DNA of 64,000 nucleotides, from positions 1 through 64,000 of the forward strand of contig JBEKZV010000022.1 of NCBI GenBank assembly GCA_049509515.1, written 5' to 3'. Position 1 is the stretch's first letter, and each line of letters begins with the position of its first letter. Under the pieces are notes generated by a model that saw only the letters and a program-made list of their open reading frames with translations, was not told the DNA's origin and did no database searches. Of this stretch, positions 1-8,714 are shown piece after piece. The DNA comes from JBEKCP01 sp049509515. Lineage in GTDB: Bacteria; Planctomycetota; Planctomycetia; Pirellulales; Thermoguttaceae. A program made the position numbers and the translations under genes.

Positions 1-21
1 TCACCCGCGAGGTTCCGGCTC

Positions 22-1953
22 ATGTCTGAAGTCCTGCCCCAGCCACCCGAGGGCACCGAGACCGCGCCCGCGGATGATTTCGAGCTGCCCATCGCCGGTT
101 TTCAAGGCACTCCTGAAGAAATCGAGCGGCAGTGGTTCGAGAAAGTCTACCGGGGCCGCGGCGACAGCATGTTGCAGTTGACGTGGCGGGCGGTGCTGAT
201 GGGCTCGCTGCTGGGGGCCGTGTTGTCGCTGACCAACCTGTACATCGGGCTGAAGGCCGGTTGGGCCTTCGGCGTGGCCATCACCGCCTGTATTCTCTCC
301 TACGCCATCTGGTCCGGGCTGTACAAGCTGGGGCTGGCCAGGACCCCGATGACGATCCTGGAGAACAACTGCATGCAATCGACCGCCAGCTCGGCGGGCT
401 ACTCGACGGGCGGCACGCTGGTCTCGGCCTTCGCCGCGTACCTCCTCTTGAACCCCGAGACCCCCTTGCCCATCCCCCTGATCCTGGCCTGGGTGTTCTT
501 CCTGGCGATCATGGGGGTGACGATGGCCATTCCCATGAAGCGGCAGATGATCAACGTCGAGCAGCTCCGCTTTCCCAGCGGCATCGCCGCGGCGGAAACG
601 CTGCGGGCGCTGCACTCGCACGGGGCCAAGGCGGCCCGATCGGCCAAGGCCCTGGGGATTGCCGGCCTGCTGGCTGCCGGGAACAAGTTCTGGATGGACG
701 GACTGAAACTCATCAGCGACAAGTTGAAGCCCTTTTCCCTCGGCACCTGGGTGGACCGCTTCAACGAAACGGTCTTCGGCCGGGCCTGGACGGAGCGCAC
801 GGTCTTGTTCGAGTGGGACCCGATCTTCCTGGCGGCGGGCGCCTTGACCGGGCTGCGGGCCTCGGCCAGCATGCTCTTGGGCGGCACGCTCTGCTGGGCG
901 GTCTTCGTGCCCATCCTCCAACAGCAAGGCGTCATTACGGCCACGGAGTATAAGGAAGTCGTGAAATGGACCCTGTGGGGCGGCGTCTCCTGCATGGTCG
1001 CCTCCGGGCTGCTCTCCTTCGCCCTGCAATGGCGCAGCGCCCTGCGGGCGTTCGGCAGCCTGGGGCGGATCTTCCGGCGAGAAGGCAAAGCCGCCGGCGA
1101 GGTCGAGGCCATCGAGGCCCCGATGTCCTGGTTCCTCGCCGGGCAGCTTGTCTCGCTGGTGGCCCTGGCCTGCCTGGCGCACGCCACGTTCCACATGCCC
1201 TATTGGCAGAGCACGCTGGCCGTGCTGCTGACCTTCTTCCTGGCCTTGGTGGCCTGCCGGATCACGGGCGAGACCGACACCACGCCCATCGGCGCCATGG
1301 GCAAGGTCACGCAACTCATCTTCGGGGCCCTCAGCCCGGGCAACATGAACATCAACCTGATGAGCGCCAACATCACGGCCGGCGCCGCCTCTTCTTCCGC
1401 CGATCTGCTGACCGATCTGAAGAGCGGGTACCTGCTGGGGGCGAATCCCCGCAAGCAGTTCCTGGCACAATTTGCCGGCATCTTTGCCGGGACGGTGGTC
1501 ACCGTTCTCTGCTTCCAGGTCCTGGTACCCAACGCGGCCGCTCTGGGAACCAAGCAGCTTCCCGCCCCGGCGGCCCAAACGTGGAAGGCCGTGGCCGAGG
1601 TCTTGAGCCAAGGGGTGAGTTCGCTCGGTCCGGTGAAGACATGGTCCATCATCATCGGCGGCCTGGTGGGCCTCGTTCTGCCGCTCTTGGCCAGCTTGTT
1701 CCCGCGGCACGCGAAATGGATTCCTTCACCTGCCGGCCTCGGTCTGGCTTGGACCTTCCAATGGTACACCGCCCTGCTGTTCTTCCTGGGCGCGATCATC
1801 GGCTACGGGTTCGAAAAGACCGCTCCCCGCAAGTCGGAGGAGTTCACGTTCCCGGTGGCCTCGGGCGTCGTGGCCGGCGGTTCCCTGATGGCCGTCATCC
1901 TGATCTTCTGGGAGAACGGCCCGCAAATCGTGCGGCAACTTTTCGGCGGGTGA
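22..1953 (+). CDS. OPT family oligopeptide/metal-chelate transporter
   Basis: Integral membrane secondary transporter of 643 residues. The OPT family carries small peptides or metal-siderophore-like chelates across the cytoplasmic membrane. About 14-16 hydrophobic segments are visible, separated by short loops, with a ~50-residue acidic cytoplasmic N terminus. The family-typical stretch around residues 113-135 (NNCMQSTASSAGYSTGG) and the segment near residues 440-460 (GNMNINLMSANITAGAASSSADLL) match OPT proteins. The ATG at 22 precedes the acidic N terminus; the window begins only 21 bases upstream, so its promoter is not visible. The substrate cannot be read from sequence. It stands alone, followed by genes on the opposite strand. 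Confidence 0.9.
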   Translation: MSEVLPQPPEGTETAPADDFELPIAGFQGTPEEIERQWFEKVYRGRGDSMLQLTWRAVLMGSLLGAVLSLTNLYIGLKAGWAFGVAITACILSYAIWSGLYKLGLARTPMTILENNCMQSTASSAGYSTGGTLVSAFAAYLLLNPETPLPIPLILAWVFFLAIMGVTMAIPMKRQMINVEQLRFPSGIAAAETLRALHSHGAKAARSAKALGIAGLLAAGNKFWMDGLKLISDKLKPFSLGTWVDRFNETVFGRAWTERTVLFEWDPIFLAAGALTGLRASASMLLGGTLCWAVFVPILQQQGVITATEYKEVVKWTLWGGVSCMVASGLLSFALQWRSALRAFGSLGRIFRREGKAAGEVEAIEAPMSWFLAGQLVSLVALACLAHATFHMPYWQSTLAVLLTFFLALVACRITGETDTTPIGAMGKVTQLIFGALSPGNMNINLMSANITAGAASSSADLLTDLKSGYLLGANPRKQFLAQFAGIFAGTVVTVLCFQVLVPNAAALGTKQLPAPAAQTWKAVAEVLSQGVSSLGPVKTWSIIIGGLVGLVLPLLASLFPRHAKWIPSPAGLGLAWTFQWYTALLFFLGAIIGYGFEKTAPRKSEEFTFPVASGVVAGGSLMAVILIFWENGPQIVRQLFGG

Positions 1954-2095
1954 GCGATCGGGACCGGCGCCATGCCGATGACGGCCGGTGATCCGGCAGC
2001 AGGGCCTCCGGGGCGGCTGTGTCGCCGGGGGCGACGGCCGCAATCCGGCGCAGTGCGCCAGTCGAGCACGGCCACACGTCGGCGCGGTGCGGCCG

Positions 2096-2995
2096 TCAGC
2101 CGGCCGTTGCTCCCGTCGCTCGCCGGGCGCGGCCGGAGGGATCATCGGCCGGCGAACCGGCCGCGGCAGGGCGGATCATCCGCGCAACGACGATGCTCGT
2201 GAAATACTCGACGAGCCAGGGATGTTGGAAGACCCGTGTCCACAGCCCGCGGCACTCGCTGAAGGCCGTCGACAACGGCACCGTCCGCAACTCGTCGATT
2301 TCGAAGCCGGATGCGGCAGCGAGCCGGCGGAAACGTCGCACCGTCAAGCCATTCAGGCCGCCCGGGCAGTCGGCGTACCGCCGGGCCCCGTCCGGGCGAT
2401 AGCGCGCGCGTACGGCCATCACCGTTGCTTCGCTGAACAGCAGGTGAGCCCAGGGAAGATCGGTCATGTAACGCAGGTGGCTGCCGTACGGATTCTTCCA
2501 GGGAGGCCCGAAGGCCACCAGCAGCCGGCCGCCGGGAGCCAACAACTGAAACATGCGGGCCAGCACGGTCGCCGGGTCGTCGAAGTGTTCGAAGGCATCG
2601 AGCGAATAGACGACGTCCGCGCCGCAAAGTCCCGCGACCTCCTCGGCCTGGGTGGTCGCGTTGAGAAACAGGCAGCGGTCGAGGACTCCGCTGGCCGCCG
2701 CCATGGTGCGGGCCGCGGCCAGGCGATGTTCCTGGATATCGATGCCGATCACGCGCCGGGCGCCCCGCATCGCTGCGGCCACGGCGTCTCGACCCGAGCC
2801 GCAGCCGAAGTCGACGACGGCGGCTCCCTGGAACTCGCGCCACACGTCGCGCCCGAAGCGGCGCTCGAGTTTCCCCGCATCGGGAGCGGGAAGCTCGGAA
2901 TCGAGCTCCACCGTCGACTTCGACGCCTCCGGCGGCCGTTTGCAGAACGCGCGCAGCAGTACCCGGCCCAATCGCCCGGCAAGTTGCCATGCCAT
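2096..2995 (-). CDS. Class I SAM-dependent methyltransferase
   Basis: Predicted SAM-dependent methyltransferase of 299 residues with a Rossmann fold. Motif I is visible as VVDFGCGSGRDAVAAA near residues 59-74, an acidic residue ending strand 2 follows (GIDIQEHRLAAA), and the motif near YSLDAFEHFDDPATVLARM resembles Methyltransf_11/23 proteins. The C-terminal ~30 residues are Arg/Ala-rich and look disordered. The start is fixed by GAGAGGAG a few bases upstream of the ATG at 2995. It lies 18 bp downstream of the minus-strand gene at 3014-3865 and may be co-transcribed with it. The methyl acceptor is unknown; a small molecule, lipid or glycan are all possible. Confidence 0.75.
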   Translation of the reverse strand: MAWQLAGRLGRVLLRAFCKRPPEASKSTVELDSELPAPDAGKLERRFGRDVWREFQGAAVVDFGCGSGRDAVAAAMRGARRVIGIDIQEHRLAAARTMAAASGVLDRCLFLNATTQAEEVAGLCGADVVYSLDAFEHFDDPATVLARMFQLLAPGGRLLVAFGPPWKNPYGSHLRYMTDLPWAHLLFSEATVMAVRARYRPDGARRYADCPGGLNGLTVRRFRRLAAASGFEIDELRTVPLSTAFSECRGLWTRVFQHPWLVEYFTSIVVARMIRPAAAGSPADDPSGRARRATGATAG

Positions 2996-3013
2996 ATCGT
3001 TGCTCCTCTCTCC

Positions 3014-3865
3014 TCAAAACTTCCAGATCAGATTCAGGCTGTAGTTCAGGTCCTTGGCTTGCTCCCGGTTAGGAGCGTAGTTGGAGGATTCGAGCACCGC
3101 CGTGCGAAGACTGAGATTCTCCTCCGGGTCCAAAAGGACTTCCCATGCAGCCTGGGTGCGGACGCGGTGACTGGTGAGATCGGCAGGGTCGCGGGCATAC
3201 TCCACCGCGCTGAAGACCTTGTTGCGACGGCCGAGTCGATGTTCGACTTGGCATCCGAGAAACAGCTCGGAAATGCGCTCCTCCTCGCTCAAGCCCGGAC
3301 AGACCTGGCAGTAGCGGCCAGCCACGCGTCCCAGCAACGTGGTGTCCTCATTCTTGATGAGCCGGTACTGTGGGCCGATGCCTGACGCGTTGTTGAAGCC
3401 GAATGTCAGCGGGTCGTCTTGGTCCGGTCTCTTGTTGAAGAAGCCGATTCCCTGGTCGTCGCCCGCCCGGTGCGGTTTCAGGCAAGCGCTGCTGGTGCCG
3501 AGCTCCGCGATGAGCCGGGAGAGCGACGCGGCGGGATCAGGCGGATCAGCGGAAAACACGCTCGGGACCGCAGGGCCGGCGGTTAGGGCGGGCCGGGGAA
3601 AGTAGATGTCCGGCGTTGCCGGCGGCAATGCCGTTGCCTGCGGACAGGCTCTCGGCGGGGTCGCCGGCGTGGTCGCATTGGCCGCGGGCGGCGGCGAGGT
3701 TTCCGCTGCCGATCGTCGTTGTGCTGCGTTCCCGATGACCAGGTTGGGGGTCGGGTCCGATGGAAACTCGGGGAGGCGACCGGATCGCTGCGATTGGACG
3801 TAGACTGAGACGCCCCCCATCACCAACAAAGCCATGACGGCTAGCCAAAAGGGATGCTTCAACAT
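3014..3865 (-). CDS. Membrane-anchored protein, DUF481-like C-terminal end
   Basis: Protein of 283 residues with one N-terminal hydrophobic segment (LAVMALLVMGGVSVYV), a ~100-residue Pro/Ala-rich low-complexity region, and a C-terminal domain. The end of that domain (NYSLNLIWKF, alternating strand-like residues) resembles the last strands of DUF481 salt-induced outer-membrane proteins, but it is far shorter than a full barrel. The ATG at 3865 is preferred over an upstream in-frame start at 3901 because GAGG sits 4 bases before it and the hydrophobic segment follows directly. A CxxC-like pair (YCQVCPG) lies in the middle. Function is unknown; the DUF481 link is tentative. Confidence 0.6.
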   Translation of the reverse strand: MLKHPFWLAVMALLVMGGVSVYVQSQRSGRLPEFPSDPTPNLVIGNAAQRRSAAETSPPPAANATTPATPPRACPQATALPPATPDIYFPRPALTAGPAVPSVFSADPPDPAASLSRLIAELGTSSACLKPHRAGDDQGIGFFNKRPDQDDPLTFGFNNASGIGPQYRLIKNEDTTLLGRVAGRYCQVCPGLSEEERISELFLGCQVEHRLGRRNKVFSAVEYARDPADLTSHRVRTQAAWEVLLDPEENLSLRTAVLESSNYAPNREQAKDLNYSLNLIWKF

Positions 3866-4140
3866 GTTTCCTCGGCGATGGGTGTCCCTGTAACAGAACA
3901 CCGGACGGTATCAAAAACCGACCGTTGCGGCAAGAGTGGTGGCCGCGGCGACAACCGCGGAATCTGGGAGGCATAGGCAGATTTGCGGCGACGCAGATTG
4001 CCCGCCTTCGCCAGGTTCGGCGGTCCGGATGGTCTGTGCCGGTCACCCCTCCCTCACTCTATTCGCCACCATCCTCAAGTACCCAGACTCCCTATCGATC
4101 CCGATATGCTGTGTGCGGGCAACAATGGCACCTTTCGTGG

Positions 4141-4196
4141 AAGCCCGAAGCGCAAGCGACGGAATCAATTGCCTCCCTCGCTTGCGCTTCGGGCTT
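4141..4196. repeat. 19-bp perfect inverted repeat (planctomycete-type palindrome)
   Basis: Arms AAGCCCGAAGCGCAAGCGA at 4141-4159 and its exact reverse complement at 4178-4196 flank an 18-base loop; allowing one mismatch the arms extend by four more bases. It lies in the 495-bp gap between the DUF481-like gene and the universal stress protein gene, where I see no convincing coding sequence. There is no T-run on either side, so it is more like a dispersed intergenic palindrome than an intrinsic terminator. I recall similar GCCCGAAGCGCAAGCGA strings in other planctomycete genomes, but that could not be checked here. Confidence 0.85.
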
Positions 4197-4360
4197 GGGT
4201 CAATCCCGCCCGCGAGCAGCATGATAATCGGGCCGGGCGTCGTGGTGCGGATCGAACATGTCGGACCAAACGAATTCCTGCGCCATCTTCACGACACTTC
4301 GGGGCTCTGCATCCCACTCGACCTGGGAAGCGAGCCTCGTGCGCGCACTCCTTACGGGTT

Positions 4361-5284
4361 CTATCCGCCGGTCATCGGCCGGTAGACCAGCACGGGCGTG
4401 GATGTGCCCCGCACTATCTTGCCGGCGACGCTTCCCAACAGCAACCGTTTGAAAGCGCCGCGGCCGTGAATTGCGATGGCGATAAGCTCGCTTTTCTTGT
4501 CGCGGGCTACGCCGAGCACGGCGGCGGCGGACGTGCCAACGACAACCTGCGTTTGGATGCGCAACGCTTCGCTCCGCCAGAATCCCGCCACGCCGTCGAG
4601 ATAGGCTTGGGCCTCGGCCTTTCGTTTCTCGAGCCGAGGTTGCTCGGTCGCGCTCAGTTCCGCCACCACGCGAAAGCCATCTGGGAGCAGACCCGGCTCG
4701 ACGGCGCGAACCAACGTGTACTCGGCGTCCATGAGACTTCCCAATGCCACGGTCGGTTCCAGCACTCCTTCGGCGAACTTCGACCCGTCCAAAGGAACCA
4801 GTATGCGTCTCAGGGTCGGCTCCGGCCCCGAGTCTGCCGAAGCCTGCTGGGGACGCACGAGCAGGACCGGAACCGGAGCGTTCAGCACGACGTCAAGGGC
4901 AACGCTGCCAAGCCAGAAGCGCTTTAGCGGGCTGCGCCCGTGGGTGGTCATCACGATCAGATCGGCAGGCTCGGTTCGGGCGCGCTCCAGAATGCCGTCC
5001 TCGATCGTGCCGCTGGCGAGAGCAGAAGTCACCGGCACCGAGGCAGTCTTCCGCAACCGCTTCACGATTGCGTCGAGATACGCCTGCTCGCGCGACTTGA
5101 ATATGGCGTCCTCCGTGGGATCGAAGGGCAGCCAACTGCACTCGGGTTGCTGAAACATGTAGAGGACATGGACCAGCATGACTTCCAGGCGGGCCCGCGC
5201 CCGATTGGCGATACTCAGGGCCAACGGCAGCGCCTGTTCCGCAAACGGTGAGCCGTCCAGCGGCACGAGGATTGAGTGGTACAT
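4361..5284 (-). CDS. Tandem universal stress protein (UspA family)
   Basis: Cytoplasmic protein of 307 residues made of two UspA domains (roughly residues 1-150 and 155-305). Each has the start pattern ILVPLDGS and the ATP-binding loop: MTTHGRSPLKRFWLGSV in domain 1 and IAIHGRGAFKRLLLGSV in domain 2. Loop 1 has Pro in place of the second Gly, loop 2 has Ala, so nucleotide binding may be altered. AGGGGG lies six bases before the ATG at 5284; an upstream in-frame TTG at 5290 is less likely. It is the last gene of a minus-strand stress island. No sigma-54 element with correct spacing is visible directly upstream. Confidence 0.92.
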   Translation of the reverse strand: MYHSILVPLDGSPFAEQALPLALSIANRARARLEVMLVHVLYMFQQPECSWLPFDPTEDAIFKSREQAYLDAIVKRLRKTASVPVTSALASGTIEDGILERARTEPADLIVMTTHGRSPLKRFWLGSVALDVVLNAPVPVLLVRPQQASADSGPEPTLRRILVPLDGSKFAEGVLEPTVALGSLMDAEYTLVRAVEPGLLPDGFRVVAELSATEQPRLEKRKAEAQAYLDGVAGFWRSEALRIQTQVVVGTSAAAVLGVARDKKSELIAIAIHGRGAFKRLLLGSVAGKIVRGTSTPVLVYRPMTGG

Positions 5285-5362
5285 GTGCAACCCCCTATTC
5301 CGCCCTTCGGAACCGAGCGGGGCACGGATACCGGCCGCGCGGCTTTCCGTTGATTGCTCGAT

Positions 5363-5905
5363 TCAGGCGCGGCTGTGCAACACGGCTTCGAGCTTCGCCG
5401 ATTGCTCGGGCGTCAGCGTGGCGCGGAGGACCGTGCCGCCAAGGCCGCGGAACCGCCGGGCAACCATTTCGGGATCGCCCGCCTGAACCCAGGCGAAGAT
5501 GGCCGAATCGCCCGGCCCGATCAAGTTGCCGACGCCTCGGACAAAATCGTCCGGGATGCCCAAATGTTCCTTCCACCACGCTGCGTCCAAAACTCCGCCG
5601 GCGACGCCTCCGGCCACCGCGCCGCCGATCAAGGCAGCGGCGCCCACGGCCGTGCCGGCGCCGGCGGAAAAAGGCCCGGCAAGGAGAAGGCCCAGCAAGG
5701 AGCCCCACAGCGCGCCCCACGCAGCCCCCACGCCCGCCCTGGGAGAGACGCTTTGCTGGTATCTGACGTTGCCGCGGCGATCGCGATACACGGCCACCGC
5801 GTCGTCAAGGTCAAGGAGCCAATCGTCATTCATCCGCCGGAGCGCGTTAAGCGCTTCGGCGGCTCGATACCGGTCATGAAAGCCCACGACAATCAGATTG
5901 TGCAC
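5363..5905 (-). CDS. DUF1269-type glycine-rich membrane stress protein
   Basis: Protein of 180 residues. The N terminus (MHNLIVVGFHDRYRAAEAL) is a small alpha/beta domain; residues ~60-110 form a Gly/Ala-rich glycine-zipper hydrophobic segment, the layout of DUF1269 family proteins. Family members are often associated with stress genes, but no activity is established. The start is a GTG at 5905 with AGGAG seven bases upstream. It lies between the universal stress protein gene (78 bp downstream) and the BON gene (108 bp upstream). It is distantly similar in layout to the product of 8029-8571 in the same island. Confidence 0.78.
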   Translation of the reverse strand: MHNLIVVGFHDRYRAAEALNALRRMNDDWLLDLDDAVAVYRDRRGNVRYQQSVSPRAGVGAAWGALWGSLLGLLLAGPFSAGAGTAVGAAALIGGAVAGGVAGGVLDAAWWKEHLGIPDDFVRGVGNLIGPGDSAIFAWVQAGDPEMVARRFRGLGGTVLRATLTPEQSAKLEAVLHSRA

Positions 5906-6013
5906 GGCGGGTCTCCTGCGCTGAGGGGAATGTCAGTCCTCGTGATCGGCATGGGCAATCCCCGATACCCGTTGGGGCTCCATGCCAGCCGCGGAACGGC
6001 GGTCGCCGCGCGG

Positions 6014-6664
6014 CTAATAGGTGACGTTGATGTCGTTGTGGACGGAGGAGACGCCCGGAGCACCCCACGCCGCCAGCCCGGCCTCATCCTTCTCGGCCCA
6101 CGACCGCACGCTGCCGGAGAGCGTCACTTTCCCGTCGTAAACATCGACGTTGATCCGCCGCGCATCCGTCGCGGCGTTCCGCAGCAAGGCGTTTTCGATC
6201 AGCTCCTTGAGATCGGCGGCCTTCTCGCCGGGTTTCACCGTGATGTCGTTCGTGACGCCCTTGACGCCGGCCAGATATCGCACGGCGTCGAATGCGGAGC
6301 TCCGCTGGAAGTTCCACGTCACCTGGCCGGTCAGCGTCACCCAGCCGTTCTCCACGGCGGCCTTCACGTCGGTCGGCACCCACACGTGCCAAGCCAGGGC
6401 GTGGACGACCGCCTCGGCGATCTCCGTGTCGTTTCGCTTGTGGAGGCCGGTCGGCTTGATCGCGATCTCTTCGGCGACCGCCTTGACCCCCGGCGTCCGC
6501 TTGGCCGCCTCCTCGGCCGCGGCCTTCTCGGCGTAGGCAGGCACGCTGCCGCTGAGCGTGACCACGCCATCCTCCACGGCGACTCCGATGTCGGTTTCGT
6601 TGACCCTCGGGTCCCACTTCACGTGTTCGTACACGTCGTGCTGAATCTGTGCATCGCTTCTCAT
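6014..6664 (-). CDS. Protein with three BON domains
   Basis: Protein of 216 residues holding three BON domains in series, each with the diagnostic pattern of a glycine turn followed by VTLSG/VTLTG (residues ~25-70, ~95-145, ~165-215). BON domains bind phospholipids or periplasmic structures and are found in OsmY-like stress proteins, but this protein has no signal peptide from the chosen start, so it is probably cytoplasmic or peripheral. AAGGAGAG precedes the ATG at 6664. The reading frame is open for 39 more codons upstream, without domain support. A 113-bp gap separates it from the 59-aa gene upstream and no own promoter was recognised, so co-transcription is likely. Confidence 0.88.
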   Translation of the reverse strand: MRSDAQIQHDVYEHVKWDPRVNETDIGVAVEDGVVTLSGSVPAYAEKAAAEEAAKRTPGVKAVAEEIAIKPTGLHKRNDTEIAEAVVHALAWHVWVPTDVKAAVENGWVTLTGQVTWNFQRSSAFDAVRYLAGVKGVTNDITVKPGEKAADLKELIENALLRNAATDARRINVDVYDGKVTLSGSVRSWAEKDEAGLAAWGAPGVSSVHNDINVTY

Positions 6665-6777
6665 CGCACTCTCCTTCTTGAAAAACTGGAAAGGACTACG
6701 CCCGCATGGGTGGCCATGAAGCCGCCGGCCCACGTGCGGCAGGGGAATCGGGCAACTGCACTGGCCTGTTGGCCGGG

Positions 6778-6957
6778 TCACGCCGCGTGTAAACGCTCCA
6801 GCAAGCTCGTCACCATCTCATGCCGATGCTGGAGCTCCTCGCGGTAGCCGGGTACCCGGCAATGGTGAATCTCATGTGGCAGATCGTGGTGCTCCGCCTG
6901 GAGGAGTTGGATCACCAGTGCCCGTTCTGCTTCTGAAAACTTGGGCTGCGCGTTCAT
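6778..6957 (-). CDS. Small conserved-looking protein, 59 aa
   Basis: Small acidic-basic helical protein of 59 residues (starts MNAQPKFSEAERALVIQLL, ends SLLERLHAA) with several His residues. I do not recognise a named family. It begins at the ATG 6957, with AGGAGA nine bases upstream, and follows the best sigma-54 type promoter element of the window (7023-7038). It is therefore probably an expressed gene of the stress island, leading an operon with the BON gene. Helical content and length would suit a small regulatory or stress-associated peptide, but that is inference. Confidence 0.65.
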   Translation of the reverse strand: MNAQPKFSEAERALVIQLLQAEHHDLPHEIHHCRVPGYREELQHRHEMVTSLLERLHAA

Positions 6958-7022
6958 GGCACATCTTCTCCTAATCGGGAACACACTCAAATTGCCAAGT
7001 GATCTATCTGGACGTGAGCCGA

Positions 7023-7038
7023 TGCAACCCGTGTGCCA
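7023..7038 (-). promoter_or_regulatory. Sigma-54 promoter element upstream of the 59-aa gene
   Basis: On the minus strand the sequence reads TGGCACACGGGTTGCA, a full match to the -24 (TGGCAC) and -12 (TTGCA) elements with the required GG-N10-GC spacing. The predicted transcript start near 7012 gives a leader of ~55 bases to the ATG at 6957. It lies in the short gap between the cytidylate-kinase-like gene and the 59-aa gene. Confidence 0.75.
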
Positions 7039-7064
7039 ATCCCGGCACGAACCTGCACAGCCCG

Positions 7065-7919
7065 TCAAACGTGCGAATCCGCGGGCGGCCCGGCTGCGTT
7101 TGTCACCGGCAGCGTCTCAGAATGACAGGCGGCCCCCCGGGGCGACCGGTGGATGCCGAAGCACGATGCCAAGGCGTCGGCAATCAGGTGCGCCGCGCGC
7201 TGCGGCCCGATCTTTTCGACGTTGACCACCAGGTCGAACAGGTGCGGATCGGCAATGTCGTGATGGAAGTATTGTCGAGCACACTCTTGGCGGCCGGCGT
7301 CCGTCTTCACCACGTAGTCACGGGCCTCCTCGAAACTCAGGTGCCGACGCTCCATGATCTGCTGGACCCGGTACTTCTGTGGGGCGACGATACGGACGTT
7401 AAGGCCGCGCTCGTGGGGCAACACGAACTGCGCGCCGCGGCCGACGAAAATGACTTTCCCGACCCGGGCGGCCATGAGGATCACTCGACTGAGACGGCAC
7501 ACGTACTGCATCTGAGAAACGGAGGCCGGATCGAGCCAGTTGCCGAAGATTTCGGTGATCCAGTTGCTGGTGGTTTCGTCCACGAGTTCCAGCACGGCGG
7601 GAGACGTGTGGTACCTCTCCGCGACGCATTCGAGGAGCTTTCGGTCGAGAACCTCCCAGCCGACGGCCTCGCCGACCAGCCGCGCGATTTGGCCGCCCCC
7701 AGCCCCGGCTTCCCGAGAGATGGTCAGATACGGGCCGATGCCCGCGGCCAGTGCCCCGGCGCTCGAGGCCGGGGCAGCGTTCTGGCGGCCCTGTTGCACG
7801 CGCAGCCAGTACTGCATCTGGCGCTCCGCGGCTGCGATAACGCCGGAGTCCCCCTCGATCCGGGGCAGCCGCTCGACGGCGTCAAGGAGTTTCGCATCAT
7901 CGTATTCTTGCTTGTTCAT
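7065..7919 (-). CDS. Cytidylate kinase-like family protein
   Basis: Protein of 284 residues of the cytidylate-kinase-like family (AAK_26 type). Recognisable parts are the P-loop-like stretch YLTISREAGAGGGQIARL at residues ~64-81, the segment WEVLDRKLLE, the central FVGRGAQFVL loop, and a C-terminal helix ending in IADALAS. The P-loop lacks the invariant Lys of canonical Walker A, as expected for this family, so true CMP kinase activity is uncertain. GCGAGG lies upstream of the ATG at 7919. A sigma-54-like element sits at 7958-7973. The family is known mainly from sequence; a role in stress signalling is inferred from context. Confidence 0.82.
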   Translation of the reverse strand: MNKQEYDDAKLLDAVERLPRIEGDSGVIAAAERQMQYWLRVQQGRQNAAPASSAGALAAGIGPYLTISREAGAGGGQIARLVGEAVGWEVLDRKLLECVAERYHTSPAVLELVDETTSNWITEIFGNWLDPASVSQMQYVCRLSRVILMAARVGKVIFVGRGAQFVLPHERGLNVRIVAPQKYRVQQIMERRHLSFEEARDYVVKTDAGRQECARQYFHHDIADPHLFDLVVNVEKIGPQRAAHLIADALASCFGIHRSPRGAACHSETLPVTNAAGPPADSHV

Positions 7920-7957
7920 GACCAGCCTCGCACTTCATCTGCCTGATCGTCGGTTCC

Positions 7958-7973
7958 CGCAACCTTGTGGCCG
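7958..7973 (-). promoter_or_regulatory. Sigma-54-like promoter element upstream of the kinase-like gene
   Basis: The minus strand reads CGGCCACAAGGTTGCG, with GG and GC ten bases apart and a TTGC -12 core; the -24 element matches GGC but not the full TGGCAC. The predicted start near 7947 leaves ~28 bases before the ATG at 7919, enough to hold the ribosome site. Confidence 0.5.
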
Positions 7974-8028
7974 GCCGACCGGTGCCCTCGCCGCCTTGAC
8001 TTCTGCCGCCAGGCCCCTGACAATGTTC

Positions 8029-8571
8029 TCACCGTTCCTCTTTCTCTCTCAGGTCCGCGGCTGTGTGACCACAGTCGATCACCCCGCGAATGGTCGCCAG
8101 CCAGGTCTTCGCTTTGGCTACCAGCTCGGGCGAGCCGAGGGCAACCACCGCGCACTGACCGGCCATGATCCCGATCTTGTGCCTGGCAATCCTGACTCTG
8201 GGGATGCCAAGGCTGTAAATCGCCGCGCCCAACGCGCTGAGCCCGCCGACTGCCACGCCGTTGTCGACCGTGGCAACGAGCGTGTGGATAAACGGGCCGG
8301 CGAGCAGGAGCGGGCCAATGCCGGGAACGAGGAAGAAGCCACCGTCGCCGAGCAGGTTCCACATCCGCTCCCAGAAAGCGGCCGAGCCGCCGCGGGCCAA
8401 GAGACGCTCACCGGCGGTGTAAAGTCCGGCGAATTCCTCCTCGTGCAAGTAAGCCTTTCTGAAGACGGAAAGGTTCTTCACGTCAAAGCCCAGTCGTTCG
8501 AGTTCCGCGATCGCTTCCTCAGCCTGGGCGTGAGCGATGCACACGGCGACAAGCGCTTTGTTCTCGGGCAT
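8029..8571 (-). CDS. Stress-type protein with YflT-like N terminus and glycine-zipper segment
   Basis: Protein of 180 residues. Residues 1-60 (ALVAVCIAHAQAEEAIAEL, then GFDVKNLSVF) resemble the alpha/beta domain of YflT/general-stress-17M proteins. Residues ~85-125 form a Gly-rich hydrophobic hairpin (LLGDGGFFLVPGIGPLLLAG), and a second alpha/beta-like segment follows. The layout parallels DUF1269 proteins and the gene at 5363-5905. AAGGTGAGA precedes the ATG at 8571. A weak sigma-54-like element (TGGCCGGTACATCGCG on the minus strand, 8667-8682) lies ~96 bases upstream. Function unknown; probably a membrane-associated stress protein. Confidence 0.72.
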   Translation of the reverse strand: MPENKALVAVCIAHAQAEEAIAELERLGFDVKNLSVFRKAYLHEEEFAGLYTAGERLLARGGSAAFWERMWNLLGDGGFFLVPGIGPLLLAGPFIHTLVATVDNGVAVGGLSALGAAIYSLGIPRVRIARHKIGIMAGQCAVVALGSPELVAKAKTWLATIRGVIDCGHTAADLREKEER

Positions 8572-8714
8572 GGGTCTCTCACCTTGCTCAAAACACGCTC
8601 ACGTCGCCGTTGCGCAACGGCGCGAGAGCACCAACATGCGAATCCTCCTTGATTGTCGTCTTCTGGCGCGATGTACCGGCCATTCTCGACGGCTCCGGAG
8701 CCCTGCCTCGTCTC

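Noticed and set aside
1..1710. Long minus-strand open frame opposite the OPT transporter
   Set aside because: Low-complexity Gly/Arg/Gln-rich translation without domains; it mirrors the coding bias of the OPT gene.
5285..5303. Possible sigma-54 element upstream of the universal stress protein gene
   Set aside because: GCAA and CC are separated by one base too many and the site overlaps the start codon region.
6757..6775. Possible sigma-54 element upstream of the BON gene
   Set aside because: GGCAACTGCACTGGCC has N11 spacing instead of N10; co-transcription from 7023-7038 is simpler.
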